From the IMG/VR virus record IMGVR_UViG_3300044675_000762, positions 1 to 23,611 of that record: a stretch of 23,611 bases of DNA; one strand, written 5' to 3'. Positions 1 to 5,636 of this stretch are shown piece after piece; position 1 is the first letter of the stretch, and every line of letters begins with the position of its first letter. Made by a program: the position numbers and the translations under genes. The DNA comes from a virus. The notes below the pieces were generated by a model that made no database searches, was not told where the DNA came from, and was given only the letters and a program-made list of their open reading frames with translations.

Positions 1-64
1 CAAAAGGAATATTAGGTAATAGAGTGTTTATCTTCTTTTTAGTTAAGAAGTCGAAAAATGCCAT
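1..64 (-). CDS. 5' end of the gene after terL, probably portal protein (partial)
   Basis: An ATG at 64 opens a frame that runs off the left edge after 21 codons. The visible residues begin MAFFDFLTKKK, a short hydrophobic then basic start. Phage portal genes usually follow terL directly, and this gene begins 35 bases after the terL stop on the same strand. The portal call therefore rests on gene order only; 21 residues are too few to recognise a fold. A TAACTTTG box (minus strand, 88 to 81) lies just upstream and resembles the Bacteroidetes -7 element, but I see no convincing -33 partner. Confidence 0.5.
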   Translation of the reverse strand, partial: MAFFDFLTKKKINTLLPNIPF

Positions 65-99
65 ATTATTAGAATTTAAACAAAGTTATGATTTTTACA

Positions 100-1416
100 T
101 CAAAATACACTTACTTGAAATCTTGGTAAATATTCAAAGAACATTCTCATAGCCAAACAATCACTAAAATCAGGAGAACGACCTATCGCTGCTTTAACTT
201 TATCTTTAGGAATTACTCCTTTTTTCATATCGTTATCTACTGACTTTTGTTTGACTTGTTCTAGTTCCTGAATGATAATTTGTTTTTGTTTCCCATCTGC
301 TTGTATGTAAAGTTCTGCTTTGTTTACCATATCTGCTAATTTAAAATAGCATTGAGACTTTAGGTTATCAAAGTTTTCCTTTTGTCTTGTTACAGGGTTT
401 ACTAATGGAGAACTATTATTGACAAAGCCTTTACACCTAAGAATATCTACAACTCCACCTCCTACTCCATCCTCATCGCAAACAATGTTAGATGTAGGTA
501 CTTTATGCTCTGTTGCAAAGTTGTTTATAAGTTCAGCGACCTCAACAACTGATTTACCATTGAATTGATAAAACCTAACGCGAAAGCCACTCCATATACC
601 AATAACAGTACTATCATTCCCAAAACGTGCCACATCACAAGTAATAAAAGAATCACCAATAGGAACAAACGTATTGGTAAAAGAATCAAGTATTTTATCA
701 TAGTCTATAAGTTGTGCAGGGTCATCTAAGTATTCCCAGTTACCAAATAAAAGCCTCTCCTTTGATACACTATCCAAAGTTAGTAAGTTCTCTTTGTAGT
801 GCTTAGATATGTAAGGATTGTCATCTATCAGGGAAGTTATAAATCTTTTATTCTTAGATATTGTGCCTTCTTGCTCTGGCTTATAGAATTCTGAGTAGGT
901 CCAGTTCTTTGCTGGGTTACAAGTGTAAAGAATCTTAGGCACTAAATCGTTTTGGTCTAGTTGAAATCTTATCCTTGATTTAATAATGTTTCTAGCCTTG
1001 TCATCTACTTGGTTAGCCTCATCAATAAACGCATCTGTAATCTCTAATGAACCTAATTCATCAAAGTTAGGGTCTGAAGGATAGGAGTAAAGGTCTTTTA
1101 GGAGGATAGTAGAACCATTAGGAAATTCTATTGTAGAAGATTGAGCATTGAATTTAAAATGCTTGTTGGCTTCTAGCCCTTGCATTTTAGCTATCTGAAA
1201 GAAGGATACTAAGGTAGTTTCTTTTAGGGTTTTTAACACGGCTCTCCCAATAAGTCCTCTTGTATTGGGATATTTTAATCGCATCTTTAATTGCCAATAA
1301 CACCCCAAAGCTGTTTTTCCCCCGCCTCAACCTGCCCCGCCTCCGAAAAGAACCTCGTTTGTGCGAGTATCTTCAAGAAGGTCAAGGGCAGTAGTTTGTT
1401 TTATTGATAGTTCCAT
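100..1416 (-). CDS. terL: Terminase large subunit, interrupted by an in-frame TGA at codon 30
   Basis: This is the ATPase/nuclease of the packaging motor. From the ATG at 1416 the frame reads 29 residues ending FGGGAG, meets TGA at 1329-1327, then continues in the same frame with GGGKT and about 400 further residues. Walker B is FIDEA near residue 130. The RNase H-like nuclease has Asp in TCDVARFGND (about 261), Asp in NIVCDEDG (about 314) and GRSPDFSD (about 410-419). Everything after the stop looks intact and full length. The only open start after the stop is a TTG at 1308, which would make a protein without the P-loop and hence no working motor. Deleting six bases around the stop gives FGGGAGGGKT. 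Either this is an error or mutation, or the stop is bypassed in translation. TerS lies upstream, the portal start downstream. Confidence 0.9.
1312..1347 (-). other. Walker A region with embedded stop; candidate recoding or error site
   Basis: Minus-strand codons 24-35 read F G G G A G stop G G G K T. A GGT codon (1332-1330) precedes TGA (1329-1327) and GGC (1326-1324) follows it. The stretch is a sharp GC spike in an AT-rich genome, with several runs of two to five G on the coding strand. It could fold as a weak G-quadruplex, and it is also the kind of sequence where base calls go wrong. The GGAGG inside it resembles a Shine-Dalgarno sequence. Confidence 0.6.
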
Positions 1417-1423
1417 AATTGAT

Positions 1424-1486
1424 ATTCGTAGTATTCGTAGTATTCGTAGTAGTCGTAGTAAGTACGAGTGCTACGAGTAGTACGAG
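1424..1486. repeat. Array of seven 9-bp units in the TerS-TerL gap
   Basis: The plus strand reads ATTCGTAGT three times (1424, 1433, 1442), then AGTCGTAGT (1451), AAGTACGAG (1460), TGCTACGAG (1469) and TAGTACGAG (1478). The first four units share CGTAGT and the last three share TACGAG; CGTA and TACG make the two halves partly inverted, so the array can fold back on itself. It fills almost the whole space between the TerS stop (1488) and the TerL ATG (1416). Iterated sites near terS or terL are a common form of terminase recognition site, which makes this a candidate pac/cos element. The function is inference. Confidence 0.75.
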
Positions 1487-1487
1487 G

Positions 1488-1835
1488 CTATATACTTCCT
1501 TTCTTTTCTACATAGGTTTTTTTCTCCTCCCAATTTATTTGCAGTCCTCCTGATAGTTCTATCTCGTTGGTTTGTTTGGCTCTGCCTTCTAGTCTATCAA
1601 GAATCTCTTGATAAGCACGAATGTCAGATTTCATTGCCTTCGCAATTATCTTCATATCTAATTGTTCGGCTATTGTAAATTCCTCATCTTCTCCTGTAAC
1701 TGGGTTACGCACTTTGGTAACTAATTGCAGTAAACGAAGTAATCTTGTTTTACTATGTTCAACTCCTTTAGGTTTACCTGCTGGATTGCCAGATACTCCT
1801 TTTGGGAATGGTGTTAAATTTTGTTCGTTAGCCAT
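1488..1835 (-). CDS. terS: Terminase small subunit candidate, DUF5681-like
   Basis: A 115-residue protein with the N-terminal signature FPKGVSGNPAGKPKG (about residues 10-24), characteristic of the DUF5681 family, whose members often sit beside terL. The rest is charged and helical. It would bind the packaging start site and hand DNA to TerL. It begins 23 bases after the ParB-like gene and is followed by the 9-bp repeat array and TerL. The TerS role comes from this signature plus position; no structure-based signature is visible. An alternative is a general phage DNA-binding protein. Confidence 0.7.
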   Translation of the reverse strand: MANEQNLTPFPKGVSGNPAGKPKGVEHSKTRLLRLLQLVTKVRNPVTGEDEEFTIAEQLDMKIIAKAMKSDIRAYQEILDRLEGRAKQTNEIELSGGLQINWEEKKTYVEKKGSI

Positions 1836-1857
1836 ATATCACTGAATTTTCACTGAA

Positions 1858-2286
1858 TTACAAAGTTACACCACAATTAGGACAAGTCTTGCCACCTTTG
1901 GCATTATCCTTTGGTTGTTCTATATCGTTATTAGCAAAAGCTGGTATGTCTAAACCCCATTCATCTAGTTCTATAATGTTCCATTCATTAGCTAAAGAAT
2001 CCCAGTCGTGTTCACCAAATGATATATTATCCTTGATAATAAATTCTTTCTTTTGTGCTTCGGTTAGATTGTTAGCGTGTATTACAGGAACATCAGTTAA
2101 CCCAGCCTCAAGACAAGCCTTTAGCCTCATATTGCCACCTAAGACCATATTGTTCTCATCTATTACAATAGGTCTAAGTTCTAGCATTTGTGGGAAGTCT
2201 TGAATAGACTTTACAAGTTGCTTAAACTTATGGTCTTTAATTAATCTAGGATTATTAGGATTTGATTTTAATTCGTTAATCTTCAT
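1858..2286 (-). CDS. ParB/Srx-fold domain protein
   Basis: A 142-residue protein with the ParB N-terminal nuclease-like fold: LKSNPNNPR at about 6-14, then VLGGNMRLKA at 48-57, the G-G-x-R-x-x-A box that binds nucleotide in ParB-like proteins, followed by DVPVI. The C-terminus ends CPNCGVTL, half of a zinc finger. In many phages this domain is fused to a DNA methyltransferase; here it stands alone with no methyltransferase next to it. Its position just before TerS suggests a role at packaging or in DNA modification. Its ATG overlaps the end of a 35-aa membrane peptide gene. The fold is confident, the job unknown. Confidence 0.75.
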   Translation of the reverse strand: MKINELKSNPNNPRLIKDHKFKQLVKSIQDFPQMLELRPIVIDENNMVLGGNMRLKACLEAGLTDVPVIHANNLTEAQKKEFIIKDNISFGEHDWDSLANEWNIIELDEWGLDIPAFANNDIEQPKDNAKGGKTCPNCGVTL

Positions 2287-2383
2287 TATTTATATCCTTT
2301 TTTTTATTTTTATCAATTAAATAAACCCATATTGCTGATAATATCATTGATACTAAAATTGATATAATAGGTATTATTAGCAT
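2276..2383 (-). CDS. 35-aa single-span membrane peptide
   Basis: ATG at 2383, TAA at 2278-2276. The product starts MLIIPIISILVSMILSAI, a hydrophobic span of about 22 residues, then a short charged tail of Lys and Asp. It overlaps the ParB-like gene start by 11 bases and the preceding 40-aa basic gene by 7 bases, so it fits the overlapping layout of this operon. I do not recognise a family. The membrane span is clear; that it is expressed is inferred from its tight placement. Confidence 0.5.
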   Translation of the reverse strand: MLIIPIISILVSMILSAIWVYLIDKNKKKDINNED

Positions 2384-2499
2384 CTGCCTTGTCTGTTATA
2401 AGGTTTAGTAGGTTTGTCTTTAGGACCAGATGTCTTTTTAGCCTTTCCTTTTTTTCTTGACCCAAAGGAAACCTTGCCATTAGGATTTAGTTTCGCCAT
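2377..2499 (-). CDS. 40-aa lysine-rich basic protein
   Basis: ATG at 2499, TAA at 2379-2377. It starts MAKLNPNGKVSFGSRKKGK and continues with many Lys, Pro and Gly residues and a C-terminal RQGRC. The strong positive charge and lack of hydrophobic core suggest an unstructured nucleic-acid-binding peptide. It overlaps the last 20 bases of the NinG-like gene and the first bases of the 35-aa membrane peptide gene, as expected for translationally coupled phage genes. The family is unknown to me. Confidence 0.55.
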   Translation of the reverse strand: MAKLNPNGKVSFGSRKKGKAKKTSGPKDKPTKPYNRQGRC

Positions 2500-2863
2500 A
2501 CTTTTCGTTTATTTCGTTTAACTCGGTTCTAGTCCATTTCTTTATAAGTCTTGACTGACTTTCTAAGTGTAATACCATTCTTTCTCCTATCTTATCTATT
2601 AGGTTTTTTCGGTAACCTATTAGGTGGAATTGGTCAAATCCATTACAAGCCTTGCACTCTCCGTTTACATTGTATTCATCAAATCTTAAAGCTGAACTAT
2701 TCTTGACAGGCACATAATGACCTGCATCCATTTGGGAGGTATCTTTAGTAGAGCCACACGATATGCAAGTAAAGTAACCATTTTGACTATCTCTTTGTCG
2801 TATATAACGATTAAAAATTGTTTGTGTCTTTCCTGTAAGTTTTGGAATGGTTTGTAATGCCAT
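2480..2863 (-). CDS. ninG: NinG/Rap-like recombination nuclease
   Basis: A 127-residue protein of the lambda NinG (Rap) family, structure-specific nucleases that act on recombination and Holliday-junction intermediates. Seen: CISCG (Cys33, Cys36), DAGHY (His49), then CKACN (Cys70, Cys73), the zinc-binding HNH-like core, followed by a helical C-terminus. The length is shorter than lambda NinG, as is usual for Bacteroidetes versions. It belongs with the ERF single-strand annealing protein further up the same operon: ERF would make the joints and NinG resolve them, which also matters for making concatemers for packaging. Confidence 0.85.
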   Translation of the reverse strand: MALQTIPKLTGKTQTIFNRYIRQRDSQNGYFTCISCGSTKDTSQMDAGHYVPVKNSSALRFDEYNVNGECKACNGFDQFHLIGYRKNLIDKIGERMVLHLESQSRLIKKWTRTELNEINEKYGETKS

Positions 2864-2877
2864 AGCACAAAATTAAA

Positions 2878-3084
2878 TTATTTCTTAATACGGAACGCTA
2901 TTTGTCTATTTTGGTACTCAAATCTTTTTTTCTTAACTGGGTTAAGGCTTTCCTTTATTTGGTACTCATTTACTCCAGTTACTCTCTTTGCGTAGGCTAC
3001 TGACTTAAACTCTATTTCCTCTTTTGTATCTATAAATATTAATCTTATTGGTTGTGCGTTCTCGTGTCCTCTTATCTTACTCAT
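2878..3084 (-). CDS. Small protein with possible NUMOD1-like helix-turn-helix
   Basis: A 68-residue basic protein. The stretch FKSVAYAKRVTGVNEYQIKESL (split: FKSVAYAKRV, then TGVNEYQIKESL) looks like the short helix-turn-helix found in NUMOD1-type modules of phage endonucleases, preceded by two beta strands and followed by a basic tail. No nuclease domain is attached. It starts with ATGAG overlapping the stop of the 36-aa membrane peptide gene. It may be a small DNA-binding regulator or a remnant of a homing endonuclease; I cannot decide between them. Confidence 0.6.
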   Translation of the reverse strand: MSKIRGHENAQPIRLIFIDTKEEIEFKSVAYAKRVTGVNEYQIKESLNPVKKKRFEYQNRQIAFRIKK

Positions 3085-3187
3085 AAAGTTCTTTAAGTTC
3101 TACATAAATCATAACAGTACAGTAAACACATAGGAATACTGGTACTGATATAAAAAAGAATTTTAGCATTTGTAATGTTTCTTTCAT
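3077..3187 (-). CDS. 36-aa membrane peptide, second of an MKET pair
   Basis: ATG at 3187, TAA at 3079-3077. It starts MKETLQMLKFFFISVPVFL and contains a hydrophobic span of about 20 residues rich in Phe and Val with two Cys, ending in an acidic tail. Its ATG overlaps the TGA of the gene before it, and its stop overlaps the ATG of the gene after it. Its first twelve bases, ATGAAAGAAACA, are identical to those of its neighbour, suggesting an old tandem duplication or a shared translation-start context. No family recognised. Confidence 0.5.
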   Translation of the reverse strand: MKETLQMLKFFFISVPVFLCVYCTVMIYVELKELYE

Positions 3188-3270
3188 TTGTCTTTGTTTA
3201 ATGGTGCGTTTCTCATCTCATAGATTATCCAAATCCAAAGGATAATTAGAACTAATAGTGTTTCTTTCAT
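3184..3270 (-). CDS. 28-aa membrane peptide, first of an MKET pair
   Basis: ATG at 3270, TGA at 3186-3184. It starts MKETLLVLIILWIWIIYEM, a single hydrophobic span followed by a short charged tail. The first half overlaps the 3' end of the 70-aa gene before it by 53 bases in another frame. The twelve start bases are shared with the next gene. The hydrophobic run and ATGA coupling support a real peptide; the function is unknown. Confidence 0.45.
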   Translation of the reverse strand: MKETLLVLIILWIWIIYEMRNAPLNKDK

Positions 3271-3430
3271 TTTGATATTTTTTAGGTTTATTAATTTTTA
3301 CTTTGCCTTTCTCGGTCATATAGATTCCTTTAATAGATTCTTTAAATTGTTCCTTTTCTTGTTTGCTTATATCTGGATGGTACTTAATCCTGATAAGCAC
3401 ATCCTCCATAGGTATATAATTCTCTATCAT
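3218..3430 (-). CDS. Hypothetical 70-aa protein
   Basis: A basic, Lys-rich protein with a predicted helix around residues 5-40 (VLIRIKYHPD then KQEKEQFKESIKGIY). No family recognised. Its ATG overlaps the stop of the 232-aa gene (TCAT on the plus strand at 3427-3430), so it is probably translated from the same message. The last 17 residues overlap the start of a 28-aa membrane peptide gene. It sits in the replication and recombination part of the early operon, but that alone does not assign a role. Confidence 0.6.
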   Translation of the reverse strand: MIENYIPMEDVLIRIKYHPDISKQEKEQFKESIKGIYMTEKGKVKINKPKKYQNERNTISSNYPLDLDNL

Positions 3431-4125
3431 AATTCGTTGTCGTAATAAAGTTTAAGGGAATATTTTTTGCATTGTTGCCTCATAGTTTCCTCATCTACTA
3501 ACATATCCTCTGGCTTTTTAGCCTGTGCCAAATGATAGGCTTTTACTTTAGATTTTATGTACTCAGCTTTATCAGGGGTTATCTTTAGTAGCTTCCGTTT
3601 CCATAGATAGTCAAAGCATTGATAGTTTAGGAATCGCCAGTCCTTTTTAGATGTTTTCCAATACTCGGCTTCCTCTCGCATTACTTGTTCTTCATCTACT
3701 TGCATAACTATTTCTTTTGGTTCTTGAATTGTTTTGTTTCTTACTTGTACTGCTATCTTTTTATAGGCATTCATTACCTCTCCAATTAACTTAGGACTAA
3801 AGTTTATATGATTGCCAATAGTAAACTTATCCTCTGCAAACATCTTAAATGCTACACCCAGTTCCTTTAGTTTGTACTGTCCGTATGATTCTATTGTAAA
3901 GGAAACGCATAGATTAAATATTTGATTTGTTGGCACTTGCATACCACTCAAAGCAATACAAGTCTTTAGATGCTCTGTTACTTCTATTCTTGAGCATTTG
4001 CCTATGTGCATAGATTCCATTGCCTTATAAACCTTCAATTCATCCTTATCCAAGATTTTTAAGTCGTTCCCATTCAAGTTCTGCGTAGCTAAGTTTTGTA
4101 CTAATAGTTCGTTCAATAATTTCAT
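3427..4125 (-). CDS. Hypothetical 232-aa protein, possible replication partner
   Basis: An alpha-helical protein with no motif I recognise. It directly follows, and overlaps by 80 bases, the DUF1376-like replication protein gene. In many phages the second gene of such a pair is a helicase loader or other replisome partner; that is inference from position, and I see no Walker motifs for a DnaC-type ATPase. An internal Met near residue 36 (4020) would remove the overlap, so the true start is uncertain. The C-terminal third is charged and Lys-rich. Confidence 0.6.
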   Translation of the reverse strand: MKLLNELLVQNLATQNLNGNDLKILDKDELKVYKAMESMHIGKCSRIEVTEHLKTCIALSGMQVPTNQIFNLCVSFTIESYGQYKLKELGVAFKMFAEDKFTIGNHINFSPKLIGEVMNAYKKIAVQVRNKTIQEPKEIVMQVDEEQVMREEAEYWKTSKKDWRFLNYQCFDYLWKRKLLKITPDKAEYIKSKVKAYHLAQAKKPEDMLVDEETMRQQCKKYSLKLYYDNEL

Positions 4126-4702
4126 CGTTGAAAGATTTGTTGTTTAGATAGGTTGTAGGATGTTTACGGAATTGTTTATCAGGTGTTGATTGAGCATATA
4201 CAGGTGCGTGTTGTAAAGCTAAAGCCTTTTCCTCTTGATTTAAAGTTTTCCAAGCCTTTTCTGCTTTATCCCTAGATTTCTTATAATCGTATAAATCCCA
4301 AAATTCCTCAAACTGCTCATCTAGTATTTTAGTTTTATTTATAGTTACAGTTCTAGTTTCAGTTTCAGTTTCAGTTTCCATATGCTTAGCATATGCTTTG
4401 CTAGTGCTTTCGCTTTTAGGGGTTAAAGCGTTGTTTCTCCTACTTTCTGTAAACTTTTGCCTACGAATTGTCTCGTTTGACATCTTTTCGTTAAGGTAGA
4501 ATCCATCTATAATCTTAAATTTATCCCAAATCTCGGAATCATATGCAGAGCATATGCTTAGCATATCCTTTTCAGTTAATCTTCCTTTTTGATGCTGAAG
4601 GCATAATAATCTAATGTATTTGCCAACCTGTTCGTTAGTCATAGTAAATGTTCCACTTAAAAAATCAGAAGTGTAAAACAATACTGCTGGGTCTTTACTC
4701 AT
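4046..4702 (-). CDS. DUF1376/YdaU-like replication protein
   Basis: A 218-residue protein. The N-terminus (about 1-85) has the pattern DPAVLFYTSDFLSGT, then MTNEQVGKYIRLLCLQHQKG and IDGFYLNEKM, typical of the DUF1376/YdaU winged-helix family found in phage replication initiators. A low-complexity linker follows (METETETETRT, about 108-118), then a helical C-terminal domain with EEFWDLYDYKKSRDKAEKAW. The product probably binds the phage origin and recruits host replication proteins. The gene itself holds two clusters of 11-bp DNA repeats, as gene O of lambda holds its origin. A structured leader lies just upstream of its ATG. The family call is fairly firm, the initiator role inferred. Confidence 0.7.
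   Translation of the reverse strand: MSKDPAVLFYTSDFLSGTFTMTNEQVGKYIRLLCLQHQKGRLTEKDMLSICSAYDSEIWDKFKIIDGFYLNEKMSNETIRRQKFTESRRNNALTPKSESTSKAYAKHMETETETETRTVTINKTKILDEQFEEFWDLYDYKKSRDKAEKAWKTLNQEEKALALQHAPVYAQSTPDKQFRKHPTTYLNNKSFNDEIIERTISTKLSYAELEWERLKNLG
4346..4378. repeat. Short tandem AGTTTC repeat
   Basis: The plus strand carries consecutive 6-bp AGTTTC units, preceded by a degenerate copy, and encodes the Glu-Thr run of the replication protein linker. It abuts the iteron cluster that begins at 4379. Such simple repeats change length easily by slippage in steps of two codons, so the linker is likely to vary between relatives. Confidence 0.7.
4379..4411. repeat. Iteron cluster 1: three 11-bp units, candidate origin element
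   Basis: CATATGCTTAG (4379), CATATGCTTTG (4390) and a diverged CTAGTGCTTTC (4401) lie head to tail at 11-bp spacing, one helical turn. Bases 4379-4395 also form a perfect 8-1-8 palindrome. The spacing is not a multiple of three, so codon use does not explain the repeat. Confidence 0.7.
4540..4572. repeat. Iteron cluster 2: three 11-bp units, candidate origin element
   Basis: CATATGCAGAG (4540), CATATGCTTAG (4551) and CATATCCTTTT (4562) are spaced 11 bp apart. Bases 4551-4566 are identical to 4379-4394 of cluster 1, but the offset of 172 bases puts the two copies in different reading frames. One encodes KAYAKHM, the other DMLSIC. This argues for a DNA-level function such as initiator binding. 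Confidence 0.7.
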
Positions 4703-4706
4703 AAAT

Positions 4707-4759
4707 AAAAAAGGCTCTCGGCTTCCACCCCAGTAGGATTAGGGTTTCAGCTTTGAGCC
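4707..4759 (-). terminator. Structured leader or attenuator before the replication gene
   Basis: On the minus strand GGCTC (4759-4755) pairs with GAGCC (4717-4713), and inside this ACCC/GGGT (4745-4742 with 4730-4727) forms a second stem. A run of T follows directly, at 4712-4707, and the ATG of the replication gene lies at 4702. Two stems and a U tract fit a Rho-independent terminator, or an attenuator because it sits in the leader of the next gene. It could also be a regulatory RNA element; I match no known riboswitch. Confidence 0.6.
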
Positions 4760-4794
4760 AATAAGTTTTAAAATGGATATCCTACATCCTGTTG

Positions 4795-4802
4795 CAAATA
4801 TA
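4795..4802 (-). promoter_or_regulatory. Candidate -7 box TATATTTG
   Basis: The minus strand reads TATATTTG, matching the Bacteroidetes -7 consensus TAnnTTTG, at the junction after the HTH gene and about 36 bases before the structured leader. No good -33 TTTG is seen at 19-21 bases upstream, so this is a weak call supported mostly by position. Confidence 0.35.
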
Positions 4803-4804
4803 AA

Positions 4805-4999
4805 CTATTTTAATGAATATTGGGCTATTTGCTTCTTGTTCTCTAGCTTGATAATCTTTGTTTTTATATTCATTCCTTCATTCCTTAAATCGTTTATTCG
4901 TGATGCTAATCTAAAGCATCCGAATTTATTTAAGGCATCAAGAGTAGTTAGCTTTTTACCTTTATTTAGGTAGTCTGCAATTTGTTTGTTTTGGCTCAT
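4805..4999 (-). CDS. Helix-turn-helix protein (HTH_39-like)
   Basis: A 64-residue protein that reads QIADYLNKGKKLTTLDALNKFG, written as QIADYLNKG then LTTLDALNKFGCFRLASRI and LRNEG. This matches small HTH_39-type domains common in phages, with the recognition helix in the CFRLASRINDLR segment. It ends immediately before a candidate -7 box and the structured leader of the replication gene, so local control of replication is plausible. A leader ATCTAAAAAC precedes its ATG. It could equally be a structural accessory of the replication complex. Confidence 0.75.
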   Translation of the reverse strand: MSQNKQIADYLNKGKKLTTLDALNKFGCFRLASRINDLRNEGMNIKTKIIKLENKKQIAQYSLK

Positions 5000-5022
5000 A
5001 GTTTTTGTTTTTAGATAGTTAA

Positions 5023-5259
5023 TTAAAACGGCAAATCATCTTCGCTTTCTTGTTGGTTTACTGGAGATGCGTACTCCATTTTTGTCTCTGCTTTTGGTTT
5101 GTAATCATTAGGATAGATTTTGTAATCTGGTTCTTTTGATTCAGGCTTTTTGTATTGATTTAACCACATTGAGTAGCGTTTGTCCTCAATAGTAAATTCA
5201 ATTACTTCTCCTTTTGATGTTGTTTTTTTCCAAGCACCATAGTTTTGTTTCTTTTCCAT
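5023..5259 (-). CDS. 78-aa protein with SSB-like acidic C-terminal tail
   Basis: The N-terminal half (GAWKKTTSKG, then IEFTIEDKRYSMWLNQYKK) looks like a small beta-rich unit. The C-terminus is a flexible Gln/Glu/Asp stretch ending SEDDLPF. That ending is the hallmark of bacterial single-stranded DNA-binding proteins, where the D-D-x-P-F tip docks partners such as RecO, PriA and exonuclease I. The protein is about half the length of an SSB and I cannot show a full OB fold. It may be a mini-SSB or a decoy that uses the SSB docking tip. Its neighbours are the zinc ribbon protein and the HTH protein; the ERF recombinase lies upstream in the same operon. Confidence 0.65.
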   Translation of the reverse strand: MEKKQNYGAWKKTTSKGEVIEFTIEDKRYSMWLNQYKKPESKEPDYKIYPNDYKPKAETKMEYASPVNQQESEDDLPF

Positions 5260-5269
5260 TTTGTTTTGT

Positions 5270-5455
5270 TTATTGATTATGTAATTTTTCCTCTGCTTCT
5301 CTTAGCATTATTTCATCTATTTCGTTTTGTTCTTTCTCATCCTTTGCGATTTCATCTTCATCCTCATCCTCCCAGTCGCAATGTTCCATACATTCAGGAC
5401 ATATACCTATTTCATCCATATCGGTTTCTGCTCCACAGCAAGTACTAATAGCCAT
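5270..5455 (-). CDS. 61-aa zinc ribbon protein with acidic tail
   Basis: The N-terminus has CCGAE (Cys6, Cys7) and CPECMEHC (about 19-26), a zinc ribbon layout, followed by an Asp/Glu run around residues 28-45 and an acidic helix. Small CC...CPxCxEHC proteins of this kind recur in Bacteroidetes phages; I know of no assigned function. It could bind a host protein through the acidic helix. A leader ATCTAAAAAC precedes its ATG. Confidence 0.7.
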   Translation of the reverse strand: MAISTCCGAETDMDEIGICPECMEHCDWEDEDEDEIAKDEKEQNEIDEIMLREAEEKLHNQ

Positions 5456-5456
5456 A

Positions 5457-5636
5457 CTAATTGTTTTTAGATTTAAAATAATTCATTTCTTCATTTTTAA
5501 TATCTAAAGCTAATCTCATTGCTGCATACAATGTTTTTAGTACAAAGTTTTCGCTTGACATAGATGTAGCTTCAATATCCTTTATTGATTTATTTAATTG
5601 ACCTATCATTAAGTCAATGCTAGGAAATTCATTCAT
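5457..5636 (-). CDS. Hypothetical 59-aa helical protein
   Basis: ATG at 5636, TAG at 5459-5457. It starts MNEFPSIDLMIGQLNKSI and continues as an amphipathic, likely all-helical protein with KTLYAAMRLALDIKNEEMN. It overlaps the end of the 76-aa gene before it by 8 bases and stops just before the zinc ribbon gene, closing what would otherwise be a 170-base gap. No family recognised. The tight packing supports it being real. Confidence 0.6.
   Translation of the reverse strand: MNEFPSIDLMIGQLNKSIKDIEATSMSSENFVLKTLYAAMRLALDIKNEEMNYFKSKNN

Noticed and set aside
100-1308. Terminase starting at the TTG at 1308
   Set aside because: This start removes the whole Walker A motif, and homologous sequence continues upstream in the same frame to the ATG at 1416. 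I treat it as one gene with an internal stop.
1327-1329. Reassigned TGA codon (recoded phage)
   Set aside because: Several genes end at TGA with sensible lengths, such as terL itself, the chaperone first part and the homing endonuclease, so TGA works as a stop here.
1424-1486. CRISPR array
   Set aside because: The repeats are 9 bp, contiguous and without spacers. No cas genes. The 11-bp iterons at 4379 and 4540 are rejected as CRISPR for the same reason.
1621-1845. Plus-strand open frame opposite terS
   Set aside because: Its codons mirror the terS and spacer sequence; no recognised family, and all well-supported genes run on the other strand. The same applies to plus-strand frames at 1889, 4773, 5245, 5848, 8739, 9275, 10397, 17409 and 23324.
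2686-2868. Second minus-strand frame inside the NinG gene
   Set aside because: It is an out-of-frame reading of the NinG gene start; NinG has clear conserved Cys and His positions.
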